From Bordetella genomosp. 12 (lineage in GTDB: Bacteria; Pseudomonadota; Gammaproteobacteria; Burkholderiales; Burkholderiaceae_B), in NCBI RefSeq assembly GCF_002261355.1, contig NZ_NEVU01000003.1, positions 496,001-560,000 of the forward strand: a stretch of DNA of 64,000 nucleotides, read 5' to 3'. The notes below the pieces were generated by a model, which saw only the letters and a list, made by a program, of their open reading frames with translations, searched no databases and had not been told where the DNA came from. Both the position numbers and the translations under genes were made by a program. Shown in pieces: positions 54,379 to 64,000 of the stretch. The stretch's first letter is position 1. The number at the start of each line of letters is the position of its first letter.

Positions 54379-54463
54379 GTGGCGGCGGTGCCGCCACGCT
54401 CATCGGGCCGCTTCGGCGGCCTCTGTAAATAGGCAAGGGCGGCGCCCCGGCGCCGCCCTTGCC
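54379..54463. repeat. Three consecutive hairpins between pgsA and the MFS gene
   Basis: GTGGCGGC-GGT-GCCGCCAC (54379-54397), GGCCGC-TTCG-GCGGCC (54406-54421) with a UUCG loop, and fifteen-base perfect arms starting GGCAAGGGCGGCGCC (54432-54463). They lie downstream of pgsA and upstream of the MFS start. Termination is likely but no T-tract is seen. Confidence 0.6.
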
Positions 54464-54475
54464 GACCTGGCTCGC

Positions 54476-55048
54476 TCAGCCCGCTTTCTCGCGGATCGCC
54501 GGCCAGGCGCGTTGCAGGTAATACAGCATCGACCAAACCGTCAGCACGGCGGCCACGACGATCAGCCAGTCGCCCACGCGGCGCATGTCGATGCCCCAAA
54601 GCATCTGGTTATAGAGCAGGCAGGGTATGGCCACCATCTGGGCTGCGGTCTTGAGCTTGCCCAGCCGGTGCACGGCCACGCTGGCGCTGGCGCCGATCTT
54701 GGCCATCCATTCGCGCAACGCCGAAATGGTGATTTCACGACCGATGATGATGAGCGAGACGAAGGCATCGACGCGGCTCAGATCCAGCAGCACGATGAGG
54801 GCGGCGCACACCATCAGCTTGTCGGCCACCGGGTCCAGAAAGGCCCCGAAAGCGGAGGTCTGATTCCAGCGGCGCGCCAGCCAGCCATCGAACCAGTCGG
54901 TCAGCGCCGCCACGATGAAGGCCACGGCGGCCATCGTATCGCGCACACTTACCGATATCCAGGTATCGGGCAAATAGAACAGCCCGACCACCAGCGGAAT
55001 CATGGCGATGCGCAGCCACGTCAGAAAAATGGGAACGTTTATCGGCAT
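54476..55048 (-). CDS. pgsA: CDP-diacylglycerol-glycerol-3-phosphate 3-phosphatidyltransferase
   Basis: Inner-membrane enzyme making phosphatidylglycerophosphate. The 190-residue protein has the CDP-alcohol phosphotransferase motif DGWLARR followed by GAFLDPVADK, with all conserved Asp and Gly residues. It starts MPINVPIFLTWLRI, as usual for PgsA. It follows uvrC after 40 bases, and the uvrC-pgsA order is widely conserved. Confidence 0.95.
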   Translation of the reverse strand: MPINVPIFLTWLRIAMIPLVVGLFYLPDTWISVSVRDTMAAVAFIVAALTDWFDGWLARRWNQTSAFGAFLDPVADKLMVCAALIVLLDLSRVDAFVSLIIIGREITISALREWMAKIGASASVAVHRLGKLKTAAQMVAIPCLLYNQMLWGIDMRRVGDWLIVVAAVLTVWSMLYYLQRAWPAIREKAG

Positions 55049-55088
55049 AGTGCCCCGTATGCTACATCAGCCGCGACACGCCCGCCTG

Positions 55089-56915
55089 TCATCCGTGCAA
55101 AGCGTCGTAGATGCGCTGGGCCAATTCTTCCGAAATGCCTTCCACCGAGGCCAGATCCTCGACGCTGGCAGACGTGACACCCGACAGGCCGCCAAAGCGC
55201 GCCAACAGGCGTTGGCGGCGCTTGGCCCCGATGCCCTCGATCTCTTCGAGCCGCGAAATATTACGGGCCTTGGCGCGTTTGGCGCGCATACCCGTGATCG
55301 CAAACCGGTGGGCTTCGTCGCGCACCTGAGCGATCAGCATCAACGCGGCAGACTCCTTCCCCAGCGCGACCGGCTCGCGCCCGTCGGCAAACACCAGCGT
55401 CTCCAACCCGACTTTGCGCCCTTCTCCCTTGGCCACCCCTACCAGGGTGGCGATATCCAGTCCCAATTCTGCGAATACTTGCCGAGCCACCTCGACCTGC
55501 CCTTTGCCGCCATCGATGAGCACCAGGCCAGGCATGGGCGCCTCGCCGTCGGCCACCTTGGCAAAGCGGCGCGTCAGGACCTGCCGCATGGCGGCATAGT
55601 CGTCGCCGGGTGTGATGCCCACGATGTTGTAGCGCCGGTAAAGCGAGGGCTGCATGTCGTGGTGCAGAAAGACCACACAGGAAGCTTGCGTGGCTTCGCC
55701 CGCCGTGTGGCTGATATCGAAGCACTCGATGCGCAACGCGTCCAGCGCGGCCTCGTCCGTGTCCAGGTTGAGCGTTTCGGCCAGCGTCAGCGTGCGCGCG
55801 GCACGCGCGCCCGATTCGGTCAGGGCCCGCGCCAACGCCAGCTCGGCATTCTTCTGGGCCTGGTCCAGCCATGCGCGTCGCACCCCCTGCGGGCGGGTGA
55901 GCAGCCGGCAACGGCTTGCGCCCTGCTCGCCCAGCAGGCCGATGAGATCCGGATCGGGCAAGGCATGCGAACACACCAGCACCGGCGGCAGGGCACTGCC
56001 GGCGTAGTGTTGCGCGACGAAGGCCTCCAGTACCTCGGCGGCCGCCTCGCCTTCGGCGTGCGAGGGGAAAAACGGCTTGTCGCCCAGATGCCGCCCGCCG
56101 CGCACCATGGCCAGATTGACGCAGACCTTGCCGCCGGCTGCGGCCACCGCAATGATGTCGGTGTCTTCGCCGCCCACGTTCTCCATGGTCTGCTGGTGCA
56201 GCACCTTGGATAGCGAACCCATTTGATCGCGCAGCGCCGCGGCCTCTTCGAAACGCAGCTCGGTCGAGGCCTGCAGCATGCGCGCCTCGATCTCGTCCAT
56301 GACCTCGCGGGCCTCGCCATTGAGAAAACGGGCCGCGCGCTGGACGTCGCGCGCGTAATCGGCGGCCTCGATGGCCTGCACGCAGGGTCCGGAACATCGC
56401 CCGATCTGGTAGAGCAGACAGGGGCGCGAGCGGTTGGCAAACACCGTGTCTTCGCAGGTGCGCAGCCGGAACACCTTCTGCAGTATCTGTATGGTCTCGC
56501 GCACGGCCCAGGCATTCGGATAGGGACCGAAATACTGACCACGCTTATTGGTCGCGCCGCGATAGTAGGCAATGCGCGGCCAGGCATGTCCAGTGATGAG
56601 CAAGTAGGGATAGGACTTGTCATCGCGAAACAGAATGTTGTAGCGCGGGTGCAGACTCTTGATGAGGTTGTTCTCAAGAATCAGCGCCTCGGCTTCCGAG
56701 CGGGTGACGGTCACCTCGACGCGCACGACCTTGCCTACCATCTGCGCAATGCGCGGGCTGGACAGGGTCTTCTGGAAGTACGACGACACGCGCTTCTTGA
56801 GATCGCGCGCCTTACCGACGTACAGCACCTCACCGGCGGCATCCAGATGCCGATACACACCGGGCAGGTGCGGCAGATCAGCCAGAAACGATTTGAGATT
56901 GAAGTCGTCGGGCAT
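55089..56915 (-). CDS. uvrC: UvrABC system protein C
   Basis: Excision nuclease subunit making both cuts around DNA lesions. The 608-residue protein has the N-terminal GIY-YIG domain ([19 protein letters not shown]), a UVR segment near residues 200-235, the RNase H-like C-terminal nuclease (VLIDGGKGQ) and a helix-hairpin-helix end ([19 protein letters not shown]). All parts look intact. It overlaps nagZ by 38 bases and belongs to acpS-nagZ-uvrC-pgsA. Confidence 0.97.
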   Translation of the reverse strand: MPDDFNLKSFLADLPHLPGVYRHLDAAGEVLYVGKARDLKKRVSSYFQKTLSSPRIAQMVGKVVRVEVTVTRSEAEALILENNLIKSLHPRYNILFRDDKSYPYLLITGHAWPRIAYYRGATNKRGQYFGPYPNAWAVRETIQILQKVFRLRTCEDTVFANRSRPCLLYQIGRCSGPCVQAIEAADYARDVQRAARFLNGEAREVMDEIEARMLQASTELRFEEAAALRDQMGSLSKVLHQQTMENVGGEDTDIIAVAAAGGKVCVNLAMVRGGRHLGDKPFFPSHAEGEAAAEVLEAFVAQHYAGSALPPVLVCSHALPDPDLIGLLGEQGASRCRLLTRPQGVRRAWLDQAQKNAELALARALTESGARAARTLTLAETLNLDTDEAALDALRIECFDISHTAGEATQASCVVFLHHDMQPSLYRRYNIVGITPGDDYAAMRQVLTRRFAKVADGEAPMPGLVLIDGGKGQVEVARQVFAELGLDIATLVGVAKGEGRKVGLETLVFADGREPVALGKESAALMLIAQVRDEAHRFAITGMRAKRAKARNISRLEEIEGIGAKRRQRLLARFGGLSGVTSASVEDLASVEGISEELAQRIYDALHG

Positions 56916-57939
56916 GCTGATAACGTGAATCGGCCTGCAGGCCGTCCCAATCCGGGCTGGAGAAGGCGGGCATCAGGCGGCGGATACGGGCGACCGACTC
57001 GGGCGCGAGCTGGACATCCAGACGTCCCAGCAACTCGTCGGCCAGATCGGGCCGGTTGCACACGAGCACCATGTCGCAACCTGCGCCCAGCGCAGCCTGG
57101 GCCCGCGCCAGAATGTCGCCCGCCACCGAGGCGCCTTCCATGGTGAGGTCATCGGAAAACACCACCCCGTCATAACCCAGTTTGCCCCGCAATATCTCGC
57201 TGACCCAGCGGCGCGAAAAACCCGCCGGCTGGCTGTCGACCTTGGGATAGATGACGTGGGCCGGCATCACCGAAGACAGCACGCCATCGCCCAGCCAGCC
57301 GTAAGGCGCGGCATCTTCACGCAGGATCTCGGTCAGCGAGCGCTTGTCGACCGGAATCTCGTGATGCGAGTCAGCCTGCACGAAACCATGCCCGGGGAAG
57401 TGTTTGCCGCAAGCTGCCATGCCGGCCAGGGCCAGCCCCTGGATCAGTGCGCGCGCCAACATGGCGACCACGCGTGCATCGCGATGGAAGGCCCGGTTGC
57501 CGATGACTTTACTGACGCCATAATCCAGATCGAGGACCGGCGTGAAACTCAGGTCCACGCCGCAGGCCCGCAACTCGGCGGCCAGGACATAACCGGCTTC
57601 GGTCGCCAGCCGCATGGCCAGCAGCGGATCCCGATCCCAGACCTGACCCAAAGCGCTCATGGCCGGCAGGGCCGTGAAGCCGTCTTCACGGAAACGCTGT
57701 ACGCGTCCGCCTTCATGATCCACCGCGATGAGCAAGGGCTCGCCGCGCACCGCATGGATCTTGCGCGTGAGCGCCGTCAACTGGGCGCGGTTCTCGAAGT
57801 TGCGCGCAAACAGAATGACCCCGCCCACCAAGGGATGCCGCAACCGGTCTTTCTCTTTCTTGGTGAGCGTGGTTCCGGCCACATCGACCATGACCGGACC
57901 TGGCGGCAACTTGTGGTGTTTCTTGGATTTCGACATCAA
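56878..57939 (-). CDS. nagZ: Beta-N-acetylhexosaminidase NagZ
   Basis: Cytosolic enzyme of peptidoglycan recycling, releasing GlcNAc from anhydro-muropeptides. The 353-residue protein has the family-3 glycosidase signature [16 protein letters not shown] (with the catalytic His) and the nucleophile Asp in [12 protein letters not shown]. The start is ATG 57939 or 57936. It lies seven bases after acpS and overlaps uvrC. Confidence 0.95.
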   Translation of the reverse strand: MMSKSKKHHKLPPGPVMVDVAGTTLTKKEKDRLRHPLVGGVILFARNFENRAQLTALTRKIHAVRGEPLLIAVDHEGGRVQRFREDGFTALPAMSALGQVWDRDPLLAMRLATEAGYVLAAELRACGVDLSFTPVLDLDYGVSKVIGNRAFHRDARVVAMLARALIQGLALAGMAACGKHFPGHGFVQADSHHEIPVDKRSLTEILREDAAPYGWLGDGVLSSVMPAHVIYPKVDSQPAGFSRRWVSEILRGKLGYDGVVFSDDLTMEGASVAGDILARAQAALGAGCDMVLVCNRPDLADELLGRLDVQLAPESVARIRRLMPAFSSPDWDGLQADSRYQHARRLQSQIVSG

Positions 57940-57946
57940 ACCATCC

Positions 57947-58384
57947 TCAGGTGTGACTGGCCGCGGCCCGGGATTCCACGATCACATAGGCCGCCGCCAT
58001 GTCGGACTCATCGGTGATCGAGACATGAGCCGCGCCAAAACGCTGCTCGAACCAGGGCAGCAAGGCTGCATCAATGACTAATACGGGCCGCCCGCCAGGG
58101 GCATTGAGCGTCTGCACGCGGTTCCAGGTCATGGGCATGCGCATGCCCAGACCGATAGCCTTGGAAAACGCTTCTTTGGCGGCAAAGCGGGTCGCCAGAA
58201 AACGGATGCCACGCGCCGGATCACGGGCGCTACGCGCGCGGAATTTCGCCATTTCCTGCGGGCCAAGTATTTTTTCTGCAAAGCGCTCGCCATGGCGCTC
58301 CAAGGCGCGGGAAATGCGATCGACGCGGATCAGGTCCAGGCCGATGCCGGCGATGGCGCCGCTGGGGGGGCTGAGAGAGACCAT
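57947..58384 (-). CDS. acpS: Holo-[acyl-carrier-protein] synthase
   Basis: Transfers phosphopantetheine from CoA to acyl carrier protein. The product has about 145 residues. [12 protein letters not shown] provides the metal-binding Asp and [12 protein letters not shown] the catalytic Glu/Lys stretch. I chose the ATG at 58384 (MVSLSPPSG); 58435 adds a basic extension. It begins the acpS-nagZ-uvrC-pgsA string, separated from pdxJ by a terminator. Confidence 0.93.
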   Translation of the reverse strand: MVSLSPPSGAIAGIGLDLIRVDRISRALERHGERFAEKILGPQEMAKFRARSARDPARGIRFLATRFAAKEAFSKAIGLGMRMPMTWNRVQTLNAPGGRPVLVIDAALLPWFEQRFGAAHVSITDESDMAAAYVIVESRAAASHT

Positions 58385-58477
58385 GGCATAACCGAAAAAG
58401 CGCCGCGCGCGAAGGCGCTGCAATAGCGAAATCATACGCGAGCCCGGCCCGCGTCACATGGCGGGTGCGGGCCATGC

Positions 58478-58504
58478 AAAAGGGCCGCCCCATAGAGCGG
58501 CCCT
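58478..58504 (-). terminator. Intrinsic terminator after pdxJ
   Basis: On the minus strand AGGGCCGC and GCGGCCCT with an eight-base loop are followed by TTTTG. It ends the efflux-pdxJ transcript and isolates acpS. Confidence 0.8.
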
Positions 58505-58521
58505 GCGCCTGAAACGGCGGC

Positions 58522-59247
58522 CTAGCGGCCGCGAGCCTGGATCATCAGCGCCTTCATGTCGCGGATGGCCTTCTCCCAGCCGTCAAAGATGGCCTGGGCC
58601 ACGATGGCATGACCGATGTTGAGCTCGGAAATCCCATCGATGGCGGCGACGGCCTGGACATTGCCGTAATGCAGCCCATGCCCCGCATTGACCCGCAAGC
58701 CATGACGCAGACCTTCCTTGACCGCGGCCTGGATACGCAACAGTTCGCGGCCGGCAAGCTCACCGTCCGCCTCGGCGTAAGCCCCGGTATGCAGCTCTAT
58801 CACCGGCGCCTTGGCACGGGCGGCCGCCGCGATCTGGGCGTCGTCCGGATCGATGAACAACGACACCCGGATGCCGGCCTCGGTCAGCAGGGCCACGGCA
58901 TCGGCCACTGCGTCAAACTGGCCCAGGACATCCAGCCCGCCCTCGGTCGTCAGCTCGGCACGCTTTTCGGGCACCAGGCAGACATCGTCGGGTTTGACCG
59001 CGCAGGCGATCTCCAGCATCTCGGGGGTGAGCGCGCACTCCAGATTCATGCGCGTGCGCAGCCTGGGACGGATGGCGTAGACATCCGCATCCTGAATGTG
59101 GCGGCGGTCTTCGCGCAAATGCAAAGTAATGACATCCGCGCCGGCATCCTCGGCCCGCACGGCCGCCTCCACCGGATCGGGATAAAGGGTGTGGCGCTGC
59201 TGACGCAGCGTGGCCACGTGGTCGATATTGACGCCGAGTTCAATCAT
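58522..59247 (-). CDS. pdxJ: Pyridoxine 5'-phosphate synthase
   Basis: Condenses 1-deoxyxylulose 5-phosphate with aminoacetone phosphate in vitamin B6 synthesis. The 241-residue length fits. It starts [18 protein letters not shown], and [10 protein letters not shown] and GHGLHYGNV are conserved. Its ATG overlaps the stop of the outer-membrane channel gene (ATGA). This differs from the common recO-pdxJ-acpS order and couples its translation to an efflux operon. Confidence 0.96.
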   Translation of the reverse strand: MIELGVNIDHVATLRQQRHTLYPDPVEAAVRAEDAGADVITLHLREDRRHIQDADVYAIRPRLRTRMNLECALTPEMLEIACAVKPDDVCLVPEKRAELTTEGGLDVLGQFDAVADAVALLTEAGIRVSLFIDPDDAQIAAAARAKAPVIELHTGAYAEADGELAGRELLRIQAAVKEGLRHGLRVNAGHGLHYGNVQAVAAIDGISELNIGHAIVAQAIFDGWEKAIRDMKALMIQARGR

Positions 59248-60767
59248 TGCGGTTGCGTGGTCGTGGGTTGAGCCTCGGGCGTTGCGGTGTTTTCCAGCCA
59301 GCCGCCGCCCAGGGCTTTATAGAGTTCGACGCGATTGATGAGCGAGGCCAGGCCGGCCTGCACCAGCGCGATCTGCGCATTGAACAAATCCACCTGCGCG
59401 GTCTGCACCTGCAGATAGCTGTCTATCCCGCTGGTATAGCGCATGTTGGACAGCTCGAGCGAGCGCGCCGACGAGGCCTGCAAGCCGCGTTGCGCGTCCA
59501 GCTGGGCACCGTAGGTCGCCTCGCCGGCCAGGGCATCGGCCACCTCGCGGAAGGCCTGCTGAATGGTCTGCTCGTACTGCGCCACGGCGATGTTGTCGCG
59601 CGCCTTGGCCAGATTCAGGCCTTCGATGAGGCTGCCGCCGGCGAACAAAGGCGTCGAGATCTGTGGCGAGAAGCTCCAATAGCCTTGGCCGCCCTTGAAC
59701 AGCGTATCCAGCGAGGGGCTGGCCACGCCCAGCAGGCCGGTCAGCGAGATCGTCGGGAAGAAGGCCGCGCGCGCCGCGCCGATATTGGCTTTGGCCGCGC
59801 GCAGCTGATTCTCGGCAGCCAGGATATCGGGCCGGCGCTCGAGCATGTCCGATGGCAGACCGGCCGGCACCGTGGCCAGAATCTGGTCACGCCCGAACTC
59901 TGCCGCCGGCGGCAGATCCGCCGGCAGGCTGGGCACGCCCAGCAGAACGACCAGCGCATTGGCCGCTTGCGCGCGCGTGCGCGCCAGCTGCGCCAGATCC
60001 GACGACGCCGAATCCAGCAGCGAACGCGACTGATTCAGATCGAGCTCGGAGGCCACGCCCCCATCGAACCGCGTCTTCACGAGGTTGTAGGATTCCTGCC
60101 GCGATTGCAGCGTTCTGCGTGTCAGCTCCAGCTGCACATCGGCGGCGCGCAGATTGAAATACGACTCCGCCACCGCGCCAACCAGCGTGATGTGTACCGA
60201 TCGCTGGGCTTGCTCGGTCGACAGATACTGTTGATAGGCGGCTTCCGACAGATTGCGCAGGCGCCCGAACAGATCGATTTCGAACGAGGTCAGCCCCAAG
60301 CCGGCCTGATACTGGCTGCTGATGGAAGAGGAGTCCGGGCCGCCCGTGCGCATGTTCTTGGGCAAGTGCTGGCGCGTGCCTTGCGCACCGGCGCCGATCG
60401 ACGGCCATTGCGCGGCGCGCTGCACGCCGTACTGCGCGCGCGCGACCTCGACGTTCTGCACCGCCACGCGCAGATCACGGCTATTTTGCAGGGCCAGCTC
60501 GATCAGGGCTTGCAGCCGCGGATCGCGGAAAAAGCTGCGCCAGCCCAGATCGGCGGCCACCGTCTCGGCGGGCGCCGCCACGGCCACGGCCGGCTGCGTA
60601 CCGAGCTCGGTGGGCCGTTCGTAGCCGCCGTAGCTCACCTTGGGTTGATCTGGCCAGTCGGCGCGCACCGGCGCCTCGGGGCGATGGTAGTCCGGCGCCA
60701 GCGAGCAGCCAGCCAGGCCGGCTGCCAACAGCACCAGGAAACCGCGCTTATACATCAGGGCCGTCAT
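59244..60767 (-). CDS. RND efflux outer-membrane channel lipoprotein (OprM/NodT family)
   Basis: A 507-residue TolC-type channel subunit with a lipoprotein signal (lipobox LAGC, Cys about 21). Two outer-membrane-efflux repeats are seen (around 70-290 and 300-480), including [18 protein letters not shown] and [16 protein letters not shown]. It overlaps the pump gene by ATGA at its start and pdxJ at its end. Alternative start: the fifth codon (MYKRG). Confidence 0.94.
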   Translation of the reverse strand: MTALMYKRGFLVLLAAGLAGCSLAPDYHRPEAPVRADWPDQPKVSYGGYERPTELGTQPAVAVAAPAETVAADLGWRSFFRDPRLQALIELALQNSRDLRVAVQNVEVARAQYGVQRAAQWPSIGAGAQGTRQHLPKNMRTGGPDSSSISSQYQAGLGLTSFEIDLFGRLRNLSEAAYQQYLSTEQAQRSVHITLVGAVAESYFNLRAADVQLELTRRTLQSRQESYNLVKTRFDGGVASELDLNQSRSLLDSASSDLAQLARTRAQAANALVVLLGVPSLPADLPPAAEFGRDQILATVPAGLPSDMLERRPDILAAENQLRAAKANIGAARAAFFPTISLTGLLGVASPSLDTLFKGGQGYWSFSPQISTPLFAGGSLIEGLNLAKARDNIAVAQYEQTIQQAFREVADALAGEATYGAQLDAQRGLQASSARSLELSNMRYTSGIDSYLQVQTAQVDLFNAQIALVQAGLASLINRVELYKALGGGWLENTATPEAQPTTTQPQ

Positions 60768-63700
60768 TCCTTGTTCTCCTGACCGCCTTGGTTTTGGGTC
60801 GTGCCTGCCGGCTTGTCGTCTTCGGCTTTTTTGGCTGCCTGCTCGGCCTGGAAGGCGCGCAACTCGGCACCCAGCAGGCGCGGACGGGTCTTGACCAGCT
60901 TCATGACGACCACGAAGAAGGTCGGCACGAAAATCACCGCGAACGGCGTGGCCGCGAGCATGCCGCCCAACACACCGATACCCACGGCACGCTGGCTGGC
61001 GGCGCTGGCCCCGGTGGCCAGCGCCAGCGGCACCACCCCCAGGATAAAGGCCAGCGAGGTCATCAGAATCGGCCGGAAACGCAGGCGTGCCGCCTCTACC
61101 GCCGACTCGTACAGGCCATTGCCGCGCGCGTACTGATCCTTGGCGAACTCGATGATCAGAATGGCGTTTTTGGCCGCCAGACCGATCACGGTCACCATCC
61201 CCACCTGGAAGTACACGTCATTGGACATGCCCATCAGGCTGACCAATCCCACGGCGCCCAGCATGCCCAAGGGCACCACCAGCATGACCGACAAGGGGAT
61301 GGCCCAGCTTTCGTACAGGGCGGCCAACACCATGAAAACCACCAGCAGGGCCAGGGCCATCAGGATCACGGCTTGATTGCCGGCCAGACGTTCCTGGTAG
61401 GACAGGCCGTTCCATTCGTAGCCAAAGCCGGCGGGCAACTGCCCGACCAGACGCTCCATCTCCGCCATGGCCTCGCCCGTGGAGTGCCCCGGCGAGGCAT
61501 CGCCGCCGATACGCACGGCTTCGTAGCTGTTGTAGCGCACCACCTGCGTGGGGCCCTGCGACCACTTGGCCGTCACGAATGCCGACAGCGGCACCATCCC
61601 GCCATCTTTGTTGCGGGCGTTGAGCGCCAGCACTTCGTCCATGTGCATGCGGTAGTTCGCATCGGCCTGCACCCAGATGTTCTGCATGCGCCCCATATTG
61701 GGGAACTTGCTCAGGTAGGCCGAACCGATGGCCGTGGAGATGAGCGCGGAGGCCTCCGAGAAGTCCACGCCCAACGCCGCGGCCTTATCGCGGTCGATGT
61801 TCAGCGAGAGCTGCGCCCCCGGCCCCAGGCCGGTAATACGCACCTGCGACAGGATGGGACTTTGCATCGCCAGGCCCATCAACTGCCCGGTCGCCGCGGC
61901 CAGGGCCTCGGTGCCGGAACCGCTGCGGTCCTGCAAGCGGAAGTCAAAGCCCGCGGCATTGCCCAAGGAGGAAATGGCCGGCGGCACCACGGTGAACACC
62001 ATGGCGTCCTTGATCCCCATGAACAGGTGCTGGAAGGCCGCCCCGGCGATCGCCTGGGCCGAATCCTGCGCGCTCTTGCGATCGGCGAAGTCCTTGAGCG
62101 TAGTGAACACCAGCGCCGCGTTCAGGCCGTTGCCGTTGAACGAGAACCCCTGCACGGCCACGATGTTCTGCGTGGTGGGCAATCCCTTGAAGTAATGCTC
62201 CACCTGCTCGATGACTTCGATAGTGCGGTTGGCCGATGCGCCCGCCGGCAGCTCGATGTTGCTGATCACATAGCCCTGGTCCTCTTCCGGCAGGAACGCC
62301 GAAGGCAAGCGCATATACAGCCAGCCCAGCACGACCACGAGCACGGCGAAGATCAGCATCATGCGCCCGCCCTTGTGCAGCACGCGCGAGATCCAGTCCT
62401 GGTAATGGTGCGTGGTCGATTCGAACTTGCGATTGAACCATCCGAAAAAGCCCTTCTTCTCGTCATGATGGCCCTTGGGGATGGGCTTGAGCAGCGTCGA
62501 GCACAACGCCGGCGTGAAGCTCAGCGCCAGGAAGGCCGAGAAGAAGATGGACACCGCCATGGCCACGGCAAACTGGCGATAGATCACGCCGACCGAGCCG
62601 CTCATGAAGGCCAGCGGCAGGAACACCGCCACCAGCACCAGCGTGATGCCGACGATGGCGCCGGTGATCTGCGGCATGGCCTTGGCCGTGGCTTCCTTGG
62701 GCGGCAGGCCCTCGGTGGCCATGATGCGCTCGACGTTCTCGACCACCACGATGGCGTCATCGACCAGAATGCCGATGGCCAGCACCATGGCGAACATGGT
62801 GAGCACGTTGATGGACAGCCCCAGCGCCAGCATCACCGCAAACGCGCCCATCATCGCCACCGGCACCACCAGCGCCGGAATCAGCGTGTAGCGCACGTTC
62901 TGCAAGAACAGGAACATCACGAGAAACACCAGCACCATGGCTTCGATCAGGGTGTGGATCACTTTCTCGATGGACACCTTCACGTAGGGCGCGGTGTCAT
63001 ACGGGATTTCGTACTTGATGTTGTCCGGGAAGTACTTCGACAGCGAAGCCATTTCCTTGCGGATGCCTTCGGCCGTCTCCAGCGCGTTGGCGTCCGGCGA
63101 GAGCACGACGGCAAAGGCCGCCGTAGGCTGGCCGTTCAGGCGCGCACCGAACTGGTAGTTGTCGGCGCCGACCTCGATGCGCGCGACGTCGCGCAGCATG
63201 ACCCGCGAGCCATCCGTATTGGCGCGCAGCACGATCTTGCCAAACCCTTCCACCGTGCTCAGCTGGCCGTTGGCCGTGACCGTGGCCGTGACCCGCACGT
63301 CCTTGGGGTTGGGCGGCGCGCCGATCGAGCCGCCCGAGATCAGAACGTTCTGCGCGGAGATGGCCTGATTGACCTCCTGCATGCTCATGTTGAAGCCGAC
63401 CAGCTTCTGCGGGTCGATCCAGATGCGCATGGCGCGCGGCGCGGCGAAGAGCTGGAACTGGCCCACGCCCGGCACCCGGGAAATCGGGTTCTTGATGTTA
63501 CGCGTGATGTAGTCGGCCAGAGCGGCCTGATCCAGCGTGCCATCGGTGGACGACAGCGTCACGAACAGCAGGAAGCCGGCGCTGGTCTGCTCATATTGCA
63601 GGCCTTGCTGCGTCACCGCCGACGGCAGTTGTGCCGTGACGTTGGAAATCCGGTTCTGCACGTCGACCTGGGCCAGATCCGGATCGGTCCCCGGACGGAA

Positions 63701-63979
63701 CGTCGCGGTGATCTGCGACTGACCATTCGAATCGCTGACGGACTCGTAATACAGCAGGCCTTTGGCGCCGTTGAGCTCGTCCTCGATGATACTGGTCACC
63801 GTTTCGGCCACTTCCTGGGCCGAAGCGCCAGGATAGGTCGCGGTGATGGAAATGGCCGGCGGCGCTACGTCGGGATACTGCGAGACGGGCATATTGGGGA
63901 TAGCCAATATGCCTGCCATGAGAATGAATAGCGCAACAACCCAGGCGAAGATGGGTCTATCAATAAAAAATTGCGGCAT
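60764..63979 (-). CDS. RND multidrug efflux pump inner-membrane protein (AcrB/MexB class)
   Basis: A 1071-residue proton-driven trimeric pump of the HAE1 family, with start MPQFFIDRPIFAWVVALFI, twelve membrane helices and two large periplasmic loops. The proton-relay residues are present: the Asp pair in GILVDDAIVVVEN (about residue 405) and Lys in GLAAKNAILIIEFAK. The length slightly exceeds AcrB owing to a charged C-terminal tail. It is coupled to the outer-membrane channel gene. The adaptor gene should lie right of the window; only 21 bases remain. Confidence 0.95.
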   Translation of the reverse strand: MPQFFIDRPIFAWVVALFILMAGILAIPNMPVSQYPDVAPPAISITATYPGASAQEVAETVTSIIEDELNGAKGLLYYESVSDSNGQSQITATFRPGTDPDLAQVDVQNRISNVTAQLPSAVTQQGLQYEQTSAGFLLFVTLSSTDGTLDQAALADYITRNIKNPISRVPGVGQFQLFAAPRAMRIWIDPQKLVGFNMSMQEVNQAISAQNVLISGGSIGAPPNPKDVRVTATVTANGQLSTVEGFGKIVLRANTDGSRVMLRDVARIEVGADNYQFGARLNGQPTAAFAVVLSPDANALETAEGIRKEMASLSKYFPDNIKYEIPYDTAPYVKVSIEKVIHTLIEAMVLVFLVMFLFLQNVRYTLIPALVVPVAMMGAFAVMLALGLSINVLTMFAMVLAIGILVDDAIVVVENVERIMATEGLPPKEATAKAMPQITGAIVGITLVLVAVFLPLAFMSGSVGVIYRQFAVAMAVSIFFSAFLALSFTPALCSTLLKPIPKGHHDEKKGFFGWFNRKFESTTHHYQDWISRVLHKGGRMMLIFAVLVVVLGWLYMRLPSAFLPEEDQGYVISNIELPAGASANRTIEVIEQVEHYFKGLPTTQNIVAVQGFSFNGNGLNAALVFTTLKDFADRKSAQDSAQAIAGAAFQHLFMGIKDAMVFTVVPPAISSLGNAAGFDFRLQDRSGSGTEALAAATGQLMGLAMQSPILSQVRITGLGPGAQLSLNIDRDKAAALGVDFSEASALISTAIGSAYLSKFPNMGRMQNIWVQADANYRMHMDEVLALNARNKDGGMVPLSAFVTAKWSQGPTQVVRYNSYEAVRIGGDASPGHSTGEAMAEMERLVGQLPAGFGYEWNGLSYQERLAGNQAVILMALALLVVFMVLAALYESWAIPLSVMLVVPLGMLGAVGLVSLMGMSNDVYFQVGMVTVIGLAAKNAILIIEFAKDQYARGNGLYESAVEAARLRFRPILMTSLAFILGVVPLALATGASAASQRAVGIGVLGGMLAATPFAVIFVPTFFVVVMKLVKTRPRLLGAELRAFQAEQAAKKAEDDKPAGTTQNQGGQENKE

Positions 63980-64000
63980 GTGGGCTGACTCTGAAAGCGA

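Noticed and set aside
60788-63931. A 1047-codon open frame opposite the RND pump
   Set aside because: Same pattern: antisense to a complete, motif-rich pump gene and low-complexity His/Gln/Arg sequence.

Overview
This is a GC-rich chromosomal window that looks like a betaproteobacterium of the Alcaligenaceae (Bordetella/Achromobacter type). The call rests on the tkt-gapA order, the miaB-phoH-ybeY-corC-lnt and queA-tgt-yajC-secD-secF operons, the yqjD-yqjE-yqjK-like trio, and frequent GTG starts and 4-base ATGA couplings. No species is claimed. Nearly all of it is ordinary core genome. I see no prophage, transposase, integrase, CRISPR array, restriction system or other defence locus.

Layout. 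0-10 kb: central carbon metabolism (gapA, tkt, maeB), rsmE, a maeB-patatin-barstar string, a divergent FAD-oxidase-like protein and aminotransferase. 10-16.5 kb: lytic transglycosylase, ubiD, the YqjD/E/K-like membrane trio, a secreted unknown and siroheme synthase. 16.5-24.4 kb: upp, dacB, then queA-tgt-yajC-secD-secF. 24.5-33.4 kb: three copies of a tRNA Ala(GGC)-Glu(TTC)-Asp(GTC) operon. One is on the minus strand on the left and two are in tandem on the plus strand on the right. They bracket an aldo/keto reductase, the miaB-lnt operon and a PAP2 phosphatase. 33.6-41 kb: bioB with a coupled permease, a Nudix-ferredoxin pair, a TauE-type permease with a divergent LysR gene, and a run of small proteins including an NlpE-like lipoprotein and a degenerate histidine-kinase-like protein. 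41-50.5 kb: a YnfM-like exporter with divergent LysR regulator, aspartate dehydrogenase, an MHYT-GGDEF-EAL protein, an AI-2E-family permease, an ABC-2 exporter and the ohr/ohrR peroxide pair. 50.5-58.4 kb: isocitrate lyase, queF, an MFS transporter and acpS-nagZ-uvrC-pgsA. 58.5-64 kb: an RND pump (inner-membrane and outer-membrane genes) translationally coupled to pdxJ; the periplasmic adaptor gene should lie just beyond the right edge.

How genes work together. gapA, tkt, maeB and aceA handle glycolytic, pentose-phosphate, C4 and glyoxylate flux. queF, queA and tgt are three steps of queuosine-tRNA synthesis split over two loci. YajC-SecD-SecF supports Sec export. Lnt, YbeY, PhoH and MiaB cover lipoprotein maturation and RNA metabolism. 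OhrR with two matching operators should control organic peroxide defence.

The items most worth a second look are the inverted tRNA operons and their mosaic spacers, the barstar-like gene coupled to a patatin with no barnase nearby, the histidine-kinase-like relic at 39870-40505, terminator-like hairpins in front of two secreted-protein genes, a three-way-junction RNA candidate upstream of cysG, and pdxJ at the end of an efflux operon. I saw nothing I would confidently call a new multi-gene system.
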